This document shows, piece after piece, positions 25,191-38,526 of a stretch of DNA of 64,000 bases. Where the stretch lies: positions 22,979,578-23,043,577 of the forward strand of contig NC_086378.1 in assembly GCF_036588685.1 (NCBI RefSeq), in the 5' to 3' direction. Position numbers and translations under genes: made by a program. Under the pieces are notes generated by a model. It saw only the letters and a program-made list of their open reading frames with translations. It did no database searches and was not told where the DNA came from. This DNA comes from Mytilus trossulus (taxonomy: Eukaryota; Mollusca; Bivalvia; Mytilida; Mytilidae). The number at the start of each line of letters is the position of its first letter. Positions within the stretch are counted from its first letter, which is position 1.

Positions 25191-26119
25191 CTAATTCAAC
25201 AAAAATAATATAAATAACTCAAAATTTGAATCTAACTTAACATTCAATTGCTACGACACTAGCGCAAAATAAACTTGATGAACTCACTGGTTTGGTGTTG
25301 TTGCAAATATCAGGAAAAGAGGTTGTCGTCGAGCTACTTAAAGAGAATCCTGAAAGAGAAATAAAAAAAAAATGCATCCATCAAACGTTAATATAAATAA
25401 ATGTTGAATTTAGAAAAGATTATTTTCCGAGGTCCGTACGACCAATAGAAATTGACCCTTTCTATATAATGTTGATTTTAAAATTTACTTATAGTGAAGG
25501 AAATAAATGTATCATTATGCAGAACTTAATATAAGGTAATGCTACATTCGGTTTTTTTTTCGTTTTTTTTTCGTTTTTTTTTTATTTTTTTTATTTTTTT
25601 TTATCTTTGAGTGTTTCAAATGTAGAGAACGTTCTGTCTCAAACAATGCCACGAAAATCCTTATGCTGACGTCATTCAACCAGAAGTCAACTAATTGCAA
25701 ATTTAAAGTGTCAAATTTGGTAATACATGTACTAATTTTTATATTTATCTTAAGTTGTATACATTTTCAATAAATAACGTTATCCGCATAACATAATGCA
25801 TTACTACACTACGTACTATTATAAATCCTTCTGTGAAATCATTAGAAATCCAAAGTAGGGTTTTCAGAAATAATAAACAAAAGTACTTGTGCAGCGTACT
25901 TCATTTATGACTTAATATCTATGTTATTAGAGTTCTATCTTGTAATTATATATAAGAAGCACAAGTATAACTGTCTAAAGTATGAACGATGCATAAATGT
26001 TTTTAATCATGTAACATGAAAAAGATGTATCTGTGCTGACGTTTCTGTCTCAAACGATAGTAATATCAGGTAACTTGGCGAGCAATATGTTTCTTTTTAG
26101 GTTGAAGCTGAAATCTATA

Positions 26120-29100
26120 ATGAAATTGTTATTGGCAGCATTGTATGTCTTTGATTTATTAACTGTTTCGTATTGTCAATGTGGTCCATGTTTTCCTGCC
26201 CATTTGCAAGACATGTTTTGTTCAGCTGGACATGGTAAGGTATAGTATTTAAACGTTTTCAATTGTTGTTGTTTGACTTTAAAATTTGTAAAAAATTACC
26301 TATCTGGTACGGAATTGTTTATACTTAAATTTCAAGATAAAACACTGAGAAGATGAAATCCTTCGACAATTATCAATGTTTGTCATCCATGTTGTGAAAC
26401 GCCATTAACAATGCATTATTGGAATAAATAACTTAAACGGTCATTTTATCAATATGCATAATACTTAGCAAAATATAAGCAATAGTCCTACCAAAACAAA
26501 CATCTGACTAACGTCAAAAAAATTGTTTAAATTTTCTGGTGGATACCTTGATTGTTCTGTTACTCATAATACAATTTTAATGTCACGATTTGGAGATACG
26601 ACACTTTTTTGCAAATAATCATTAAACGCAGAGTTGTTGAAAGCCTACACTGTATATCTGTATGTAATATATGCATTAAAATATAATTATGCATATTGTG
26701 ATACCATATAGCTAGACACAAACGTAGCTTTTATATCAGTTTTTATCTTTATATCTTACAAAGTTAAGTATCAGACATGAGCGTTCAAACCCACAACGGG
26801 TTCAATAAGATTGTGTGAGCTTATTCAATATAAAAATACACATCACTCTGTTTTAGACAGAGATTATTATGTAGATTTATGTCTGCATGTCACATTTCAA
26901 ATGGTCCTGAATTTTCTTATACAGAAAAACTGAACAATAACAAACTGGAGTCCGTCAATGATGCTTGTGGTTTTATATCGATAAAAATTAAAACAATAAC
27001 ATGATGCTGACTTGTTATATTTTTTAATCAATCGTAACTTGCTATTTTATTAAAGTATCGAGTATGGTATGGTCGAGGTTCATACGCATATTTTCTAAAA
27101 CCAAAATTGTTTTTCTTTTCTTTTTCTGTTTCTTTTATTTCACAGTAATCCTTGCACTTCCGACAAAAGTGACGTCTAAAATAGTAAAAGGCGGGACAGA
27201 TACGTTCTATCGTTCATTGGTGGTACAAGTTCTGAAGGTATGTACTATTCAGAAGTAATAGTATATGACACTGCCTGTCTTATGTAAGGAGTCCGCAATG
27301 TGCATGCTGTTCAAATACACTTTCATTTGTTAAGGTTCATGTGGACCCTATGGCTAAAATGGCCGTATTTTCACCTTAAAATTTACTCTGAGTACAAACA
27401 AACCTGCGCATCTGTAAAAAAATTCAGGCATAGCATGCCCTAGATAAATAAATTTTAAATATGTTTTATGTTTTAGAAAAATAAAAACTTACCAGGATTT
27501 TGCTGTGCACTTTTTTTACTTCCTCCAGAAGGTGCCAAAATAAACTAAGTTGGGAAACAGGTTTCAGAACTTCCCCACAGGTAAAAATTAAAGTGAGCAT
27601 TTTTAATTGACATAGACATTAGATGGACAATAGATACCTGACAATAATTGGTTATGTAAACTGTGTACCTGAGTGGACCATATCAAGGTAAACTCAACTG
27701 TTTGTTAATTTTATCATCTTCTGCAGAGACGAAAAAAAGTGTACGGCAAAATCCAGTTAAGTTATGAATTTTCTAAATCATACAATGCATTTGAATTCTA
27801 TTTATTTAGGGCATGCTATGCCTTAAAACTTTTCCAGATGCACAGGTTTGCCTGTACTCAGAGAAAATTTTGAGGTGAAAATACGGCCATTTTAGCCATA
27901 GGGTCCACATGAACCTTAACAAAATAATAAAAATGAATTCAGCACAATGTCCAATCTTTACCAGTTTGTTTTTAGTATAACCCTAGAACGGGGTCTTATT
28001 AAAAAAAATCCCTTTCAAATAAGTGGAAACAGAAGTCCATGTGTCATAGAATTCTATCGTATAACTAAATAATTATATAAAATAACAATGTCATATCATA
28101 GGCAAAATGCCGACTACTGGTCTTCTGAAGCTTCTGGAAGGGAAAAGCTAACTACAACGGCATTATACAGCTTTTATTTTTATAACATGCATTTGATTTT
28201 TTTTAAATATTTTTTTTTTACGCCATAACATATCACCTTTAATTTGCAGCAAGGCTTACCTCCTCTTAGAAAAGGGAGCATCGTTACTTTAATATCAAGT
28301 GCTTGTAATGGGGCAGGTTGTCAAAAATTTACCATGAGATTATTCGGAGGTTATATTATCGGGGGTATGTACTATTATATCTAAAATGACTAACATTACA
28401 TTAGTATGTGCTTATAACAAGATATCCTGTTTTAAAGCATATTTGATCAAGTTACTGTTGCAGACATGCTCATGCGTTTCATAATTAGCAAAATGTAAAA
28501 ATGGCCTGTATATAGAGGATTCACGGTTAGAGTTTAAAGTGCTACAAAATATTTTTCTTGACCTCATTCCGTAAAGTATCTGTACAAATCATTTTCTAAG
28601 CCTAATTTATGTTTTGATACATCTATTTCCAAGTATACATGTTTCAAGTTCTTAGTCTAATATTTCGGTTTTTGTTTTTGTTATTTCATTTTACTTTGTG
28701 ACGAATATACAGTTTTCTCGAATGTAATGATATGTTTGAATTTTTTTCGATTTCGAAAACTGACAACGCCATGGCTAACAAAGAAAAAAGACAAACAGAC
28801 AAAAAATACTACACAAGTCACAACATAGAAAAATGAAGACTAAGCATTACTAACCCCACCAAAAACAGGGGTTTATCTGTTATAAATTGCTTTCGTCTAA
28901 AGCTCCTTTCCGATATAAGGAACGCCCTAAAAATCGTATGTAAACGTCAATGATAAATAAAGGTATTTAATTTGCAAGGAACTATCAGTAAAAACTTTAA
29001 AACGACCTTTAAAAATATACAAAATTTATCAGTTTATACAACTGAACCTTGGTTTGATATTTTTATGAAAAATGAAGGGTAAACTCCATTTAAAAAAAAA

Positions 29101-32100
29101 ATAATAGCTTTTCAAAATAGATGCTCATACATTCTTCCACGTTAACGAAACGACGCGCTTAGTGTTCATAATTATAAGCATGGTATCTTTGGATGAGTTT
29201 ATTCATTCTTTACTTATATAAGGTATTGGCAGATTTTAATGTTCTAATATAGTTGCCTTTTATTTGTCAATACTTTCAAACAAGTAATGCTTGTATCGCG
29301 TTTTAAAAAAAATGCTTGAATGTATAAAATTCATGAAACATTATTTTTTACTTTCTATTTTCCAGTGAGTGTCAATGATAAATTAAAATAAATATTTTCT
29401 TGTATGCAGTTTTAATGATTTACAAATAAATAAATAAATGAACGCGCTGTCGCTGAAGTATTATTACTTACTGTTCACGTTGTATGCTTAATTTGATTAA
29501 GTATGAATAAACAAAATCACGATTATGTTTTTATGCATTGCATTACATTATAACTTTCATAAATGAAATTTTCACATGAAAATCTTGATCAGTGTATGAA
29601 AGTAGTGTTTCCATGCTATAATTTTCTTAAAGATGTGTGTGTGGGTTTTTTTAAATATAAGAAAAATGATACATGTGTTAATACTAACTTCCGTTATACA
29701 TGTATCCATATGCATATTATCAATCTTTTCTTGACAGGAAATGATATGTACTTTTAAAAGGCACTATGCTTAGCTCAATTGAACACGACTCTAATCTTAA
29801 ACGTCGGAATGAATTGTACAAAAACCGTATGACACATTCATCCTGTGTATGAAAAAATGATAATAACGCTTTATAAATTGAATGCGTCCAAAGTGTTTTT
29901 CCTAGATTTACCGTCATCAAGAACATTCAAAACCAAATATTTAATATGACTTGCGGTTTCAGTTAACCCATTGCCAATTTCCCATTCCTCAGAAGTAGCA
30001 TATTGTTTGTCCTATCATATATAGCACTTATATAACTCAGCTGATATGTAATAACGCGCTAGCACACAAACAGGTACGACCTTTTAAACAGGAGAGGGAT
30101 TTCATTACAAGACTGATCCCAAAGATGATAAGGAAGAATACTACGGATTATAAATGTGTCGAGGTTTGTGATTGGATAACAACACAGAGATATCAGTATA
30201 TATAATCAGGAATCTGCCGGGGTATATACGACGTTTTTATCCCCAATTGGAACCTCAAAAACGTCATCATAACACCGGTTACTATGTGGCGTATTCAAAA
30301 GCTATACAGAACACTAAGGAATGTCAGAGGCTCACAGAAAGAAAATAATGACATGCTTCAATCAATAATCCATTTTAGATACAAAATCACGCAATTTACA
30401 CTTTTAATACAAAAATTTAATGTTAAAAATATTCAACTGATTGTATAGTTCGTTCTTATGTTGTACTGTTATACCACTACTGTCCCAGTTTAGGAGGTGA
30501 GAACCCGCTAACATGTTTAACCCCGTCACATTATTTATGTATATGCCTGTTCCAATCCAGGAGCCTGTAATTCAGTAGTTGTTGTTTGTTCATGTGTTAC
30601 ATAGTTGTTTTTCGTTCATGTTTTTACATAAATAAGGCCGTTAGTTTTCTCGTTTGAATTGTTTTACATTGTCTTATCGGGGCCTTTTACAGCTGACTAT
30701 GCGGTATGGGCTTTGTTCATTGTTGAAGGCCGTACGGTTACCTATAGCTGTTAATGTTTGTTTCATTTTGGTCTTTTGTGGATAGTTGTCTCATTGGCAA
30801 TCATACTACATCTTTTTTTTTATATTATAAATTATTAAATACACTATAAAATTATGCTCACATTAAATTAGAAAATCCAGGACGTATGCCGAACATATCA
30901 GGTTGGGTTTTTCAATATATAGCCACACAATCATACAAACACAAAATATGTTATCTAAAACTTTATTTAAACTATTTGTTAACGGGGAAAAAATTGTCAA
31001 GATGTAAAGAGTGCATTAAAATGGATTACTCAAAATATTAAAGAAACAATAAACATGTAATGAATATACATGCTGCATTGAGAATGATCAACAAATACCT
31101 GCACTGGAAAATAACATTAAGTCAGGAATAATTCGTAATATAGATGTAATTCAGGTCTCAGACAGGGTATAAACTGAGACATTCCCGGCTTAGGGCTTAT
31201 ATCCCCTTGGCCTTCGGCTCGGGGGATATAAACTCTAAGCGAGGAATGTCACAGTATATACCCTGTCTCTGAGAACTTTTAAAATAACATATAATATCTT
31301 ATTTCGATACAACAAAACGTTTATGGTATATCACGCTGTGATATACCGATGCGATGTGTAATATTCGCTGTTCTAAATATACCAGACAAAAAAGGTTAGC
31401 GCTTGTCCTTTAGCTAAATACAGTAAAAACGCTTTTTGCATAGAGAGGTTCAAGTTTCTTATGATTTTAAGAACTGCATGATTCAATTGTATATTTATTT
31501 ATTATTTCATTTGTATCTTAAACAGCGCAACTTAACCAAAATGGTGATCAAATGAATGTCGGCGGATGTGGAATGAATAAACTCAGATCACAATATACAA
31601 GCTGTGAAGTAGATTTAATGTACGCTGTAAAACAAGGAATGGGATACGATTGTTCTTGTCAGGTATTTTTTAATAATTATATCAATTTGTTGTTGCTGTG
31701 TATGTTTATTTGTGTTACTACGTCTTTTGATTGTCGATATTTTGATTGTTTTAAGTCATTTTGGTTGATATCTTATAGTGTGTTTTTCTATGTTGTGATG
31801 TTACACTATCTTCAAGATAAGGGTGAAGCTTTAATACCATTAAAACGTTTAAACTCGCTGCAATTGTTTCCACCTTTCCTAAGTCAGGTATCGAATGTTC
31901 ATTATTTTTCATTTGTTGATATGGTTCATAAGTATTTCTTGTTTCTCATTTTATATAGATTAGACCGTTGGTTTTCCCGTTTGAATGGTCTCACACTAGT
32001 AATATTTTGGGGCCTTTATAGCTTGTTTATAAATTATGTCTTGGATTGAGATTCTTCTAATTTGCACACCTCATCTTTTTATATCTACATTACTTTAATT

Positions 32101-32433
32101 GTTCAGAATAACACAATTATTTAATGCATTTTTACCATAGGTAATTTATCAAAACTGAGTAATTGTCATTGGTTCAAACACAATATATCATTTTAGCCAT
32201 GCCAATGTTAGAGCATTTGTCAATGAAAATCAATAATACCACTGGAACGATATGAACAACTATATATATATATACTTTATATTTTGTAGATAGAGCACTG
32301 TTTGCAACATCAAGCTGACGCAGGACTATGCAAATCCAATGACAAGTGTTATATCCATGTTACTGATAATAAAAATTCCACAGCTAACTGTAAACGAGGG
32401 TTAAATGGTAAATGCAATTGGAATGCATGTTAA
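26120..32433 (+). CDS. TIMP-like tissue inhibitor of metalloproteinases (NTR domain), secreted
   Basis: Five coding exons: 26120-26234, 27146-27237, 28250-28364, 31526-31662, 32290-32433; 603 bases, 200 residues, intron phases 1, 0, 1, 0. Residues 1-18 (MKLLLAALYVFDLLTVSY) are a signal peptide; cleavage before Cys19 would expose the N-terminal CQC that TIMPs use to chelate the metalloproteinase zinc. The N-terminal half then gives C34, VILALPTKVTSK (as in the vertebrate xVIRAKFVG strand), KGSIVTLISSAC and the Cys122 region. The C-terminal half has YDCSC and ends KCNWNAC, like the Cys-Trp end of TIMPs. Length and five coding exons match vertebrate TIMP genes. The mature chain has 16 Cys rather than 12 (extras probably include C24 and C200), and a possible N-glycosylation site at N182. 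A probable 5'-UTR acceptor is at 26100. Intron 2 holds an inverted-repeat element, intron 3 (28365-31525) several repeats and hairpins, intron 4 a repeat copy. Other NTR-domain proteins are a weaker alternative because of the N-terminal CxC. Confidence 0.88.
27334..27915. mobile_element. 582-bp non-autonomous inverted-repeat element, TTAA flanks
   Basis: The ends are inverted copies for about 130 bases, beginning GGTTCATGTGGACCCTATGG, with the palindromic-looking gcatagcatgcccta toward the inside. Each end is flanked by TTAA (27330-27333 and 27916-27919). There is no ORF. TTAA duplications are made by piggyBac- and Kolobok-type transposases. It lies in intron 2 of the TIMP-like gene. Confidence 0.85.
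28755..28870 (-). repeat. Family A repeat fragment
   Basis: It shows ctgacaacgccatggctaac and taaccccaccaaaaacaggg, in intron 3 of the TIMP-like gene. Confidence 0.65.
30535..30830 (+). repeat. Interspersed repeat, family B
   Basis: A near full-length copy in intron 3 of the TIMP-like gene, from ctgtaattcagtagttgttg to gttgtctcattggcaatcat. Confidence 0.75.
31150..31347. repeat. Foldback element and adjacent perfect palindrome
   Basis: The arm ctcagacagggtata, gacattcc, cttatatcccc (31155 onward) is inverted at gggggatataa, aggaatgtc, tataccctgtctctgag (to 31281). Then ggtatatcac-gct-gtgatatacc forms a 10+3+10 palindrome at 31325-31347. It lies in intron 3 of the TIMP-like gene. Confidence 0.8.
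31735..32085 (+). repeat. Interspersed repeat, family C (older copy)
   Basis: A diverged copy in intron 4 of the TIMP-like gene, containing tttttctatgttgtgatgtt, accattaaaacgtttaa and tagattagaccgttggtttt. It lets the exon 4 reading frame run on past the donor, which is why a longer false ORF appears there. Confidence 0.75.
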
Positions 32434-32461
32434 AAAGGACAACTTGTGCAACAGAAATGAA

Positions 32462-32467
32462 AATAAA
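32462..32467 (+). promoter_or_regulatory. Candidate polyadenylation signal (AATAAA)
   Basis: A canonical AATAAA begins 29 bases after the stop of the TIMP-like gene, the first such hexamer after the stop. Confidence 0.45.
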
Positions 32468-32689
32468 AATATGTTTTGTGTTTCATTTATCAGATATGTG
32501 TTTCCAAATGACAACTAAGAGTCGATTTGGGACATTTAAATATCAAGGCAAGGGATCATCTAGTGATCATCTGAAGAATGGTTTTCATGGATAGCAGTTT
32601 GTGCTGACATGAATTGTCATTGATATGGTTATATTTATAAATTTACTGTTTACAAATTTTTGAATTTTTTTAAATACTAAGGCGTTTCT

Positions 32690-32875
32690 TCCTCAGGCAT
32701 ATATTACCTTAGCTGTATTTGGCAAAACTTTTGGGAATTTTGGTCCTCAATGCTCTTCAACTTCGTAATTTATTGGCCTTTCAAACTTTTTTGGATTCGA
32801 GCGTCACTGATGAGTCTTGTAGACGAAACGCGCGTCTGTCGTATTTACTAAATTTAGTCCTGGTATCTATAATGA
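32690..32875 (-). repeat. agacgcg-family repeat, inverted
   Basis: The + strand reads ttgaggaccaaaattcc in reverse complement, then cgtcactgatgagtcttgta and gacgaaacgcgcgtctg, starting about 260 bases past the TIMP-like stop. Confidence 0.7.
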
Positions 32876-33834
32876 CTTTATTTACCAGCTTTTAGAATAT
32901 TGCATCCATTTATATTATACCATACTATTGACCTATCCATTTATTGATTATATGTGTAATTTCCAGTCAAATACAAATATTTTTACTCAGATAAACACAA
33001 ATAGTAAATGCTCCTTCTCTTACAACAGAATGACAGGACGAGGACCACTTCTGGGATACTTGCAAGAATCTGATGGGGTTAGTGTTGCTCAGTCTTTAGT
33101 TTTCTATGCTGCGTGTTTTTCCAAGTCGTTGCCAGTTATTTTTTCCTTTTGAGTTTAAATGTAACTTTGTTATCCCTTTATCTCTTATTTAACATACGGT
33201 ACAATTATTTTGGAACAAGTGAAAATGAAAACACTATGAACATAAAAATAAAAACCTAACGCACAAATAAAACATTAATTCAAATAATTCATAGAAAAAA
33301 GGATTTATAAAGGAAAATTCATTTTTATTGGGAATTGTGAAGGGAAAAGTGGCAGGGTGTTAAATTCTTGCATGTACCTAGAAATACCATAATTTATACA
33401 GATACAATAAGATATGTTGACCCGACATGAAAACCTTTAATTTTATGGGATCAATGTCTATTTCTACAGGCACTTGTCTATATCCTATATACCTTAATTA
33501 GGGTATATAGGGAAAAAAGTGCCTTTGTCTCTCCAACCCCATGTGGTTTTTTCAAGAAATGTTTCACGCCCTATATATATTTTGGAGGAGGGATAATTTA
33601 TATTCAAAACGGATTGATACTTCAGTCTGAGAGGATATGATGTATTACTTAGTTGTTATTGGCATTGAACTGGCTTTCAGTAGTTGTGAATGCTCTTATT
33701 TTGGTGCTTTATGTCTTTTGTTTTTATCATAATTGTATCTGTGCCTCATACCAACCTTTTGAGTTAAGACAATTTCATAGGATGTTTTTAGTTTTTCTTA
33801 TGTTTTGCTATTACACCAATGACCTAGGTAAGGG

Positions 33835-34140
33835 GTAAAGTGCTCACAATCATGTTTAAACCCCCATATTAATTATGTACCTGTCCAAAGTTAGGAGCCT
33901 GTAGTTCAGTGGTTGTTGTCAATCATAATTTTATTATTTGATTTTCGTTAATTGTTTTGTTATAATTCAGTCATTTGTTTTCTTGTTTGAATAATCTCAC
34001 ATTTTTCATGTCAAGGCCTTTTAAAGCTGACTATTTAGTATGAATTTTTCATTGTTGAAGGCCGTATAATTGCTTATGTCTACGATATTTAAACTTTAGT
34101 GGATAGTTATCTCATTGGCAATCATACCTCATCTTATTAC
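33835..34140 (+). repeat. Interspersed repeat, family B (diverged)
   Basis: It reads ggagcctgtagttcagtggt, then ttgttgaaggccgtataat and tggatagttatctcattggc. Confidence 0.65.
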
Positions 34141-35414
34141 TTATTATATATTTGTTATCATCATGATATTATAGTTGTCAAAAGATGAACTAGATTTGAA
34201 TAAGTTCACCTAGGTAAACAACTGACTTTACTCCTGATGTCTGTCTTCAGCCTGTACTTCAGAGAAATATTTTACTTATTCTCTGTTCCTAAGTATATAT
34301 CAGCCTATTTGTTGTCCTGGTAAAAAATGTAAAAGATTATTTAAGTAAATGTTTATTTAACCGAAAACACATTTTTAAAGCTGATTTCATTTTGATACAT
34401 TAACATCTCAATTATCAAACTTAATATTTGTAGATTTGAAGAAAAAAAAGACGACTTGTGCATATAAAAACTAAAACAAAAACTAAGAATAACTAAACAT
34501 TAGTTTAAGGAATGTACAACATTTGCTACTCTATAGAAAATAATGCTGAAAGGTGTTTATTTTTTTTAATGTAAAAATGTAAATCAATTGGATTCAAAAT
34601 GTGCATAAATAAGTATGAGGATTTCTGATAACTTTTAAAATACAAACATAGAGTGAAACATGTAGTATTATTTAACTTAGTAGCCCATAAAGAATTATTG
34701 ACAGGTAATAAGCAAGGGCAAAAACATCTATAAAAAGCTTATTTCATTTCAAAATATGTTAAATCATGAAAAATTTGCTCTTTTCATACACTGTTACAGT
34801 GTAATAAATATTCACCATTATATAAAAATAGTTTTTTTCTTAAAATTTTTATGTACATTGAATGTTAATCATGTAAGAGAAAATAAATGTATATGCTAAA
34901 ATAGGAACATTAAAATCATTCAATGAATGTCAGAATATGTCATGGAGTACAGAATGCTCTTTAACAGTTTGCCTAATGTTCCATGGAGCAAATTTAAAGT
35001 TTCTGATTAAAATGGGACATAAAATTAATTGGAGGGGGATATATGGAGGGAATGAGGTAAACCTGTACACCCCTTCTTTTGAGCTGGAATATAATAACCC
35101 TTAAAGGATGGATGTCTCTCAAATATGATTAACCACCACCAAATGTGTAAAATTTTAATAAACTTCATTGACAATAATCTTTTGACCATTTTTCGAGTTT
35201 AAAAAATAAATTACATCAACGCATACTTAGGCACATTTAGATTTTAAAAAGCTGTGAAACAGTAATATATCAGTTGTTGTACTTATATATGACTAAGTAA
35301 AAACCTCAAATAGACTGTAAAATTTAATGTACATTTTTAAATTTATCAAGATATATATAGTGATCAATTGAAAAAATATACATGTTTCCTAATATTTTGC
35401 TGAGTAAAAAGTTT

Positions 35415-35933
35415 CATAGATGCCAACCCCCTTTTGACACCATCAGTAACAAACTATCAAATTTTCCGTATTTTTGAAAAGTTTTCAGTAATCATTCATA
35501 AACTTGCATTTACTAATAAAAATTACTGAATTGTGGTTGCAAAATGATGTGTTCTAAAATTTGTCGTTCAACATGTTGTCTGTAGTATGTATTCCATTCA
35601 TTAATTGTTCAGATGTTCTCGACTCGTACATTTTCGTTTTGTCAAGGAGAAGTAGAGAAAGGGGGAAAGCTACTCCATAAAATGCAAGGTTGCCTATTCG
35701 GAAGTCAGTTAGTGCCCAACATTAGGTTGATAACTCCCGAGAAACCGGAAGCATTATGTGGGCGTTTTCTAAATACCGGACCAGGACGGAAAAGTAATGA
35801 TAAAAATCCGCGTTTTACAAAATTGAACGGCGATGATTGGGAATCCGTAACTATTCGACTATGACCGTAATAGCGTAGTTTTTATCGCAAAATCGGAAAA
35901 ACTACGGAAAAATCGTAATGGTTGGCATCTATG
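35415..35933. mobile_element. 519-bp inverted-repeat element with 6-bp target duplication
   Basis: CATAGATGCCAACC begins the element and its reverse complement ends it. AAGTTT flanks both sides (35409-35414 and 35934-35939). Inside, ttttccgta is inverted as tacggaaaa. An 83-codon open frame (35613-35864) shows no family pattern. Confidence 0.8.
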
Positions 35934-38211
35934 AAGTTTAGTAAAGATTATTATATGAAATGAAAAATGAGGTAGATATATCATTAAGGAATCATCTCAA
36001 TTCTAGTAAATATAGCAATAAAAATACATCATAGAAAAACAAAACACAATAAATAAAAACATGATAAAATTACAATGATGATTTAAGTCTTTTAAATAAA
36101 ATCACACAATTTATAGATTTCATGAGATTGTCTGGATTTACCTTCATCAGGTACGTACAAAGCAGAATATAAGAAACCAAGGATGTCTAAGAACTGTAAG
36201 AATGGAAGAGCTGTATGACAAAAAAGAAACTACAACTTACAAGAAGTTCTCATTTGTAACAAGCAAACTAAATAATTGGCTATGAGAAGAAGAATACATT
36301 TCGATTTCAGACAATATGCATTTGTGTACTTTACAACAATTTCCTGACCAAAGAAATCTCTTTTCGAAAGGACACTATTCGATTAAACGGAATGATGCAG
36401 ATTTTTGAAAATATATTTAAATCTGTTAACCTTGATTGCAAATTTAAAAAAAATCAATGACCAGTTATAGACATGATGTTCAAAGATATGATTTTGATTT
36501 CAGCATAACATTTACTAAGATTTATCATAACAAACAATTGTTATTTTGAAGCTATAAAGTGTTATTTATATAATTGTTGGAAAGACATATTATGATTGGT
36601 TGATTGTCCAATAAAAACATAAAAAAAAACTTGTGGTTTATTATTAACATTACAAATTCGATTAGAACTGAATTTCTAATTTGAAAATAAAGAATTTAAA
36701 GCTATAGTTAAATATTAAATAATGACTGTTTTTTTTCAGTTAGTCCTATGTTTTTTTTCTTACTCACTAAAATGTAGAAGGAATTACATTATTAAATAAC
36801 CTTTACAGTTTTGCAACTGCAACACATTCAATGTTTAGATATGACGAATGCAATTGTTTTAAAGCATAAATATTATTAGGTCTATAAAAACTTATTAACA
36901 CAAACATAGCAATCACATTTTCTAGTAGTTTTCCTCAATATTGAAAATTAGAATTCTAATTCGAGGCTTTGAGCAATCAAGACCACTACTGCATGTGTAT
37001 TATCTTCAAAGAGTCATTAAATAAAAATCAAAGTAGTTATATAATAAATTCAATGCACTGTATACTTTGGTTAATTGTATGTATTTTTGTACCCTTTCAG
37101 AACCTGTAAACTAGTCTGGGAATGATATACAATCATAACTTCATTTTCATTACTATTATCTAAATCTATGGATTTTTTTTAAGTATTGCACATCTTCAAC
37201 ACAAATTTTATATAAAATAAAAGTAAAGGACATCAAAATTTGGTTATATATCAGGCAAGTATAAGTAAATGAAAAATATTTATCAAGTTATTATATAGAA
37301 AAAATATCACAAGTCTATTCTTGGCATAAAAAACATACAGTGTTAAGATTAAACAATACCAAGAAATTTCAAAAATTTCAAAACATTTTTGTTCCACAGT
37401 ATTCATCATTTGGTACTATTGTCCCTCTACTATCGTAGGTGGGGCATAAAAAAATTACAAAAACTCAATTCGCTGTTTCAGAACCTAATACCTGCAAGTA
37501 ATATTTTCATAAACTTACACCAAAATGATTTGTTAAGAATGAACTCAAAAATGGAAATTCAATGAATGATCATGATGTAATGTTACTTTCATTTTGGTGT
37601 ACTAACAACGAGATTACCCATATACCTTCACATAAAAGAGGTGAATTTTCTTGAAGTATTTCTATCACATTTGCTGGAAAGTAATCCTCAAAAAGTTGAT
37701 TGTATTCGGTAACTAAAGAAGAAGAAGGGAAATCAATTGACTTTTTTCAACTTTGTTCTGTACACAAAAACTGTCAAAAGACAAAAAATAATTATGATAT
37801 CACATTTACATATCAAGAAAGTATATTTATCACATATTTCACAGCTGCACACATGTAACTATTAACTATAAAAAGTGGTTATGTTTTTTTTTATAAATTT
37901 TGTTCATGAAAATACTTAGTACTCAAAAATTGACAAAGAATGATACAATTAATATGTAAATATATTTAGTGTAAATGAAATAAATTAAGAACATGATGTA
38001 CAACATAAAAGAATATATGATTTATAGAAAAATAAATGATAAATATAAAAAAAGTGTAATTTCATATCAAAACTTTTCATTGCTATTATAGAAATTCCAG
38101 TAAGTTATATTTGTTCATTTTAATTAAGTAACTCAAAAACTTCTCCGTTTTATTATCTTTAGACAATAAATGAAAGTTTAATAACATTTTTTGCACCTAA
38201 AGAGTTAAAAA

Positions 38212-38526
38212 CAAGCTATTATTTCAGCTTGGAATTTTCATAATTTCTTGTGCTTGGATTTTTAAATTAATTTCATGCTTATTCTGTATTATAATGTTTT
38301 GAGTGATGCATAACACTTTCCACACAATGTATTTTGTATAGATAGTGTTGTGCACGGCACAGTATATTCTATTAAAAATGTGCTACCTTCTTTGTCATAG
38401 AAAGTGGTGTCTGCCACACAGAACATCAAAATACAGAATAAACGTGGAATTTAGTAAAAAATTCAAGCACAAGAAATTATGAAACTTCCATAATCAAAAA
38501 TAATTCCAAGTTGAAATAATAGCCTG
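38212..38526. repeat. 315-bp inverted-repeat element
   Basis: Outer arms ctattatttcagcttggaat and the reverse complement of attccaagttgaaataatag match. Inner arms cataatttcttgtgcttgga and caagcacaagaaattatg match as well. It lies about 300 bases past the SPFH stop. Confidence 0.8.

Larger units (their letters stand above)
21861..26100. other. Intergenic region between Kazal gene B and the TIMP-like gene
   Basis: Repeat copies at 22085, 23255 and 25095, a T-rich tract at 25549-25605, and otherwise featureless AT-rich DNA. TATATAAG near 25949 is a weak promoter candidate for the TIMP-like gene. Confidence 0.55.

Noticed and set aside
31552-32049. 165-codon ORF extending TIMP exon 4
   Set aside because: Past 31662 it runs into intron and a family C repeat; the donor at 31663 and the exon at 32290 restore the TIMP frame.
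35613-35864. 83-codon ORF
   Set aside because: Lies inside the 35415-35933 inverted-repeat element and resembles no transposase.
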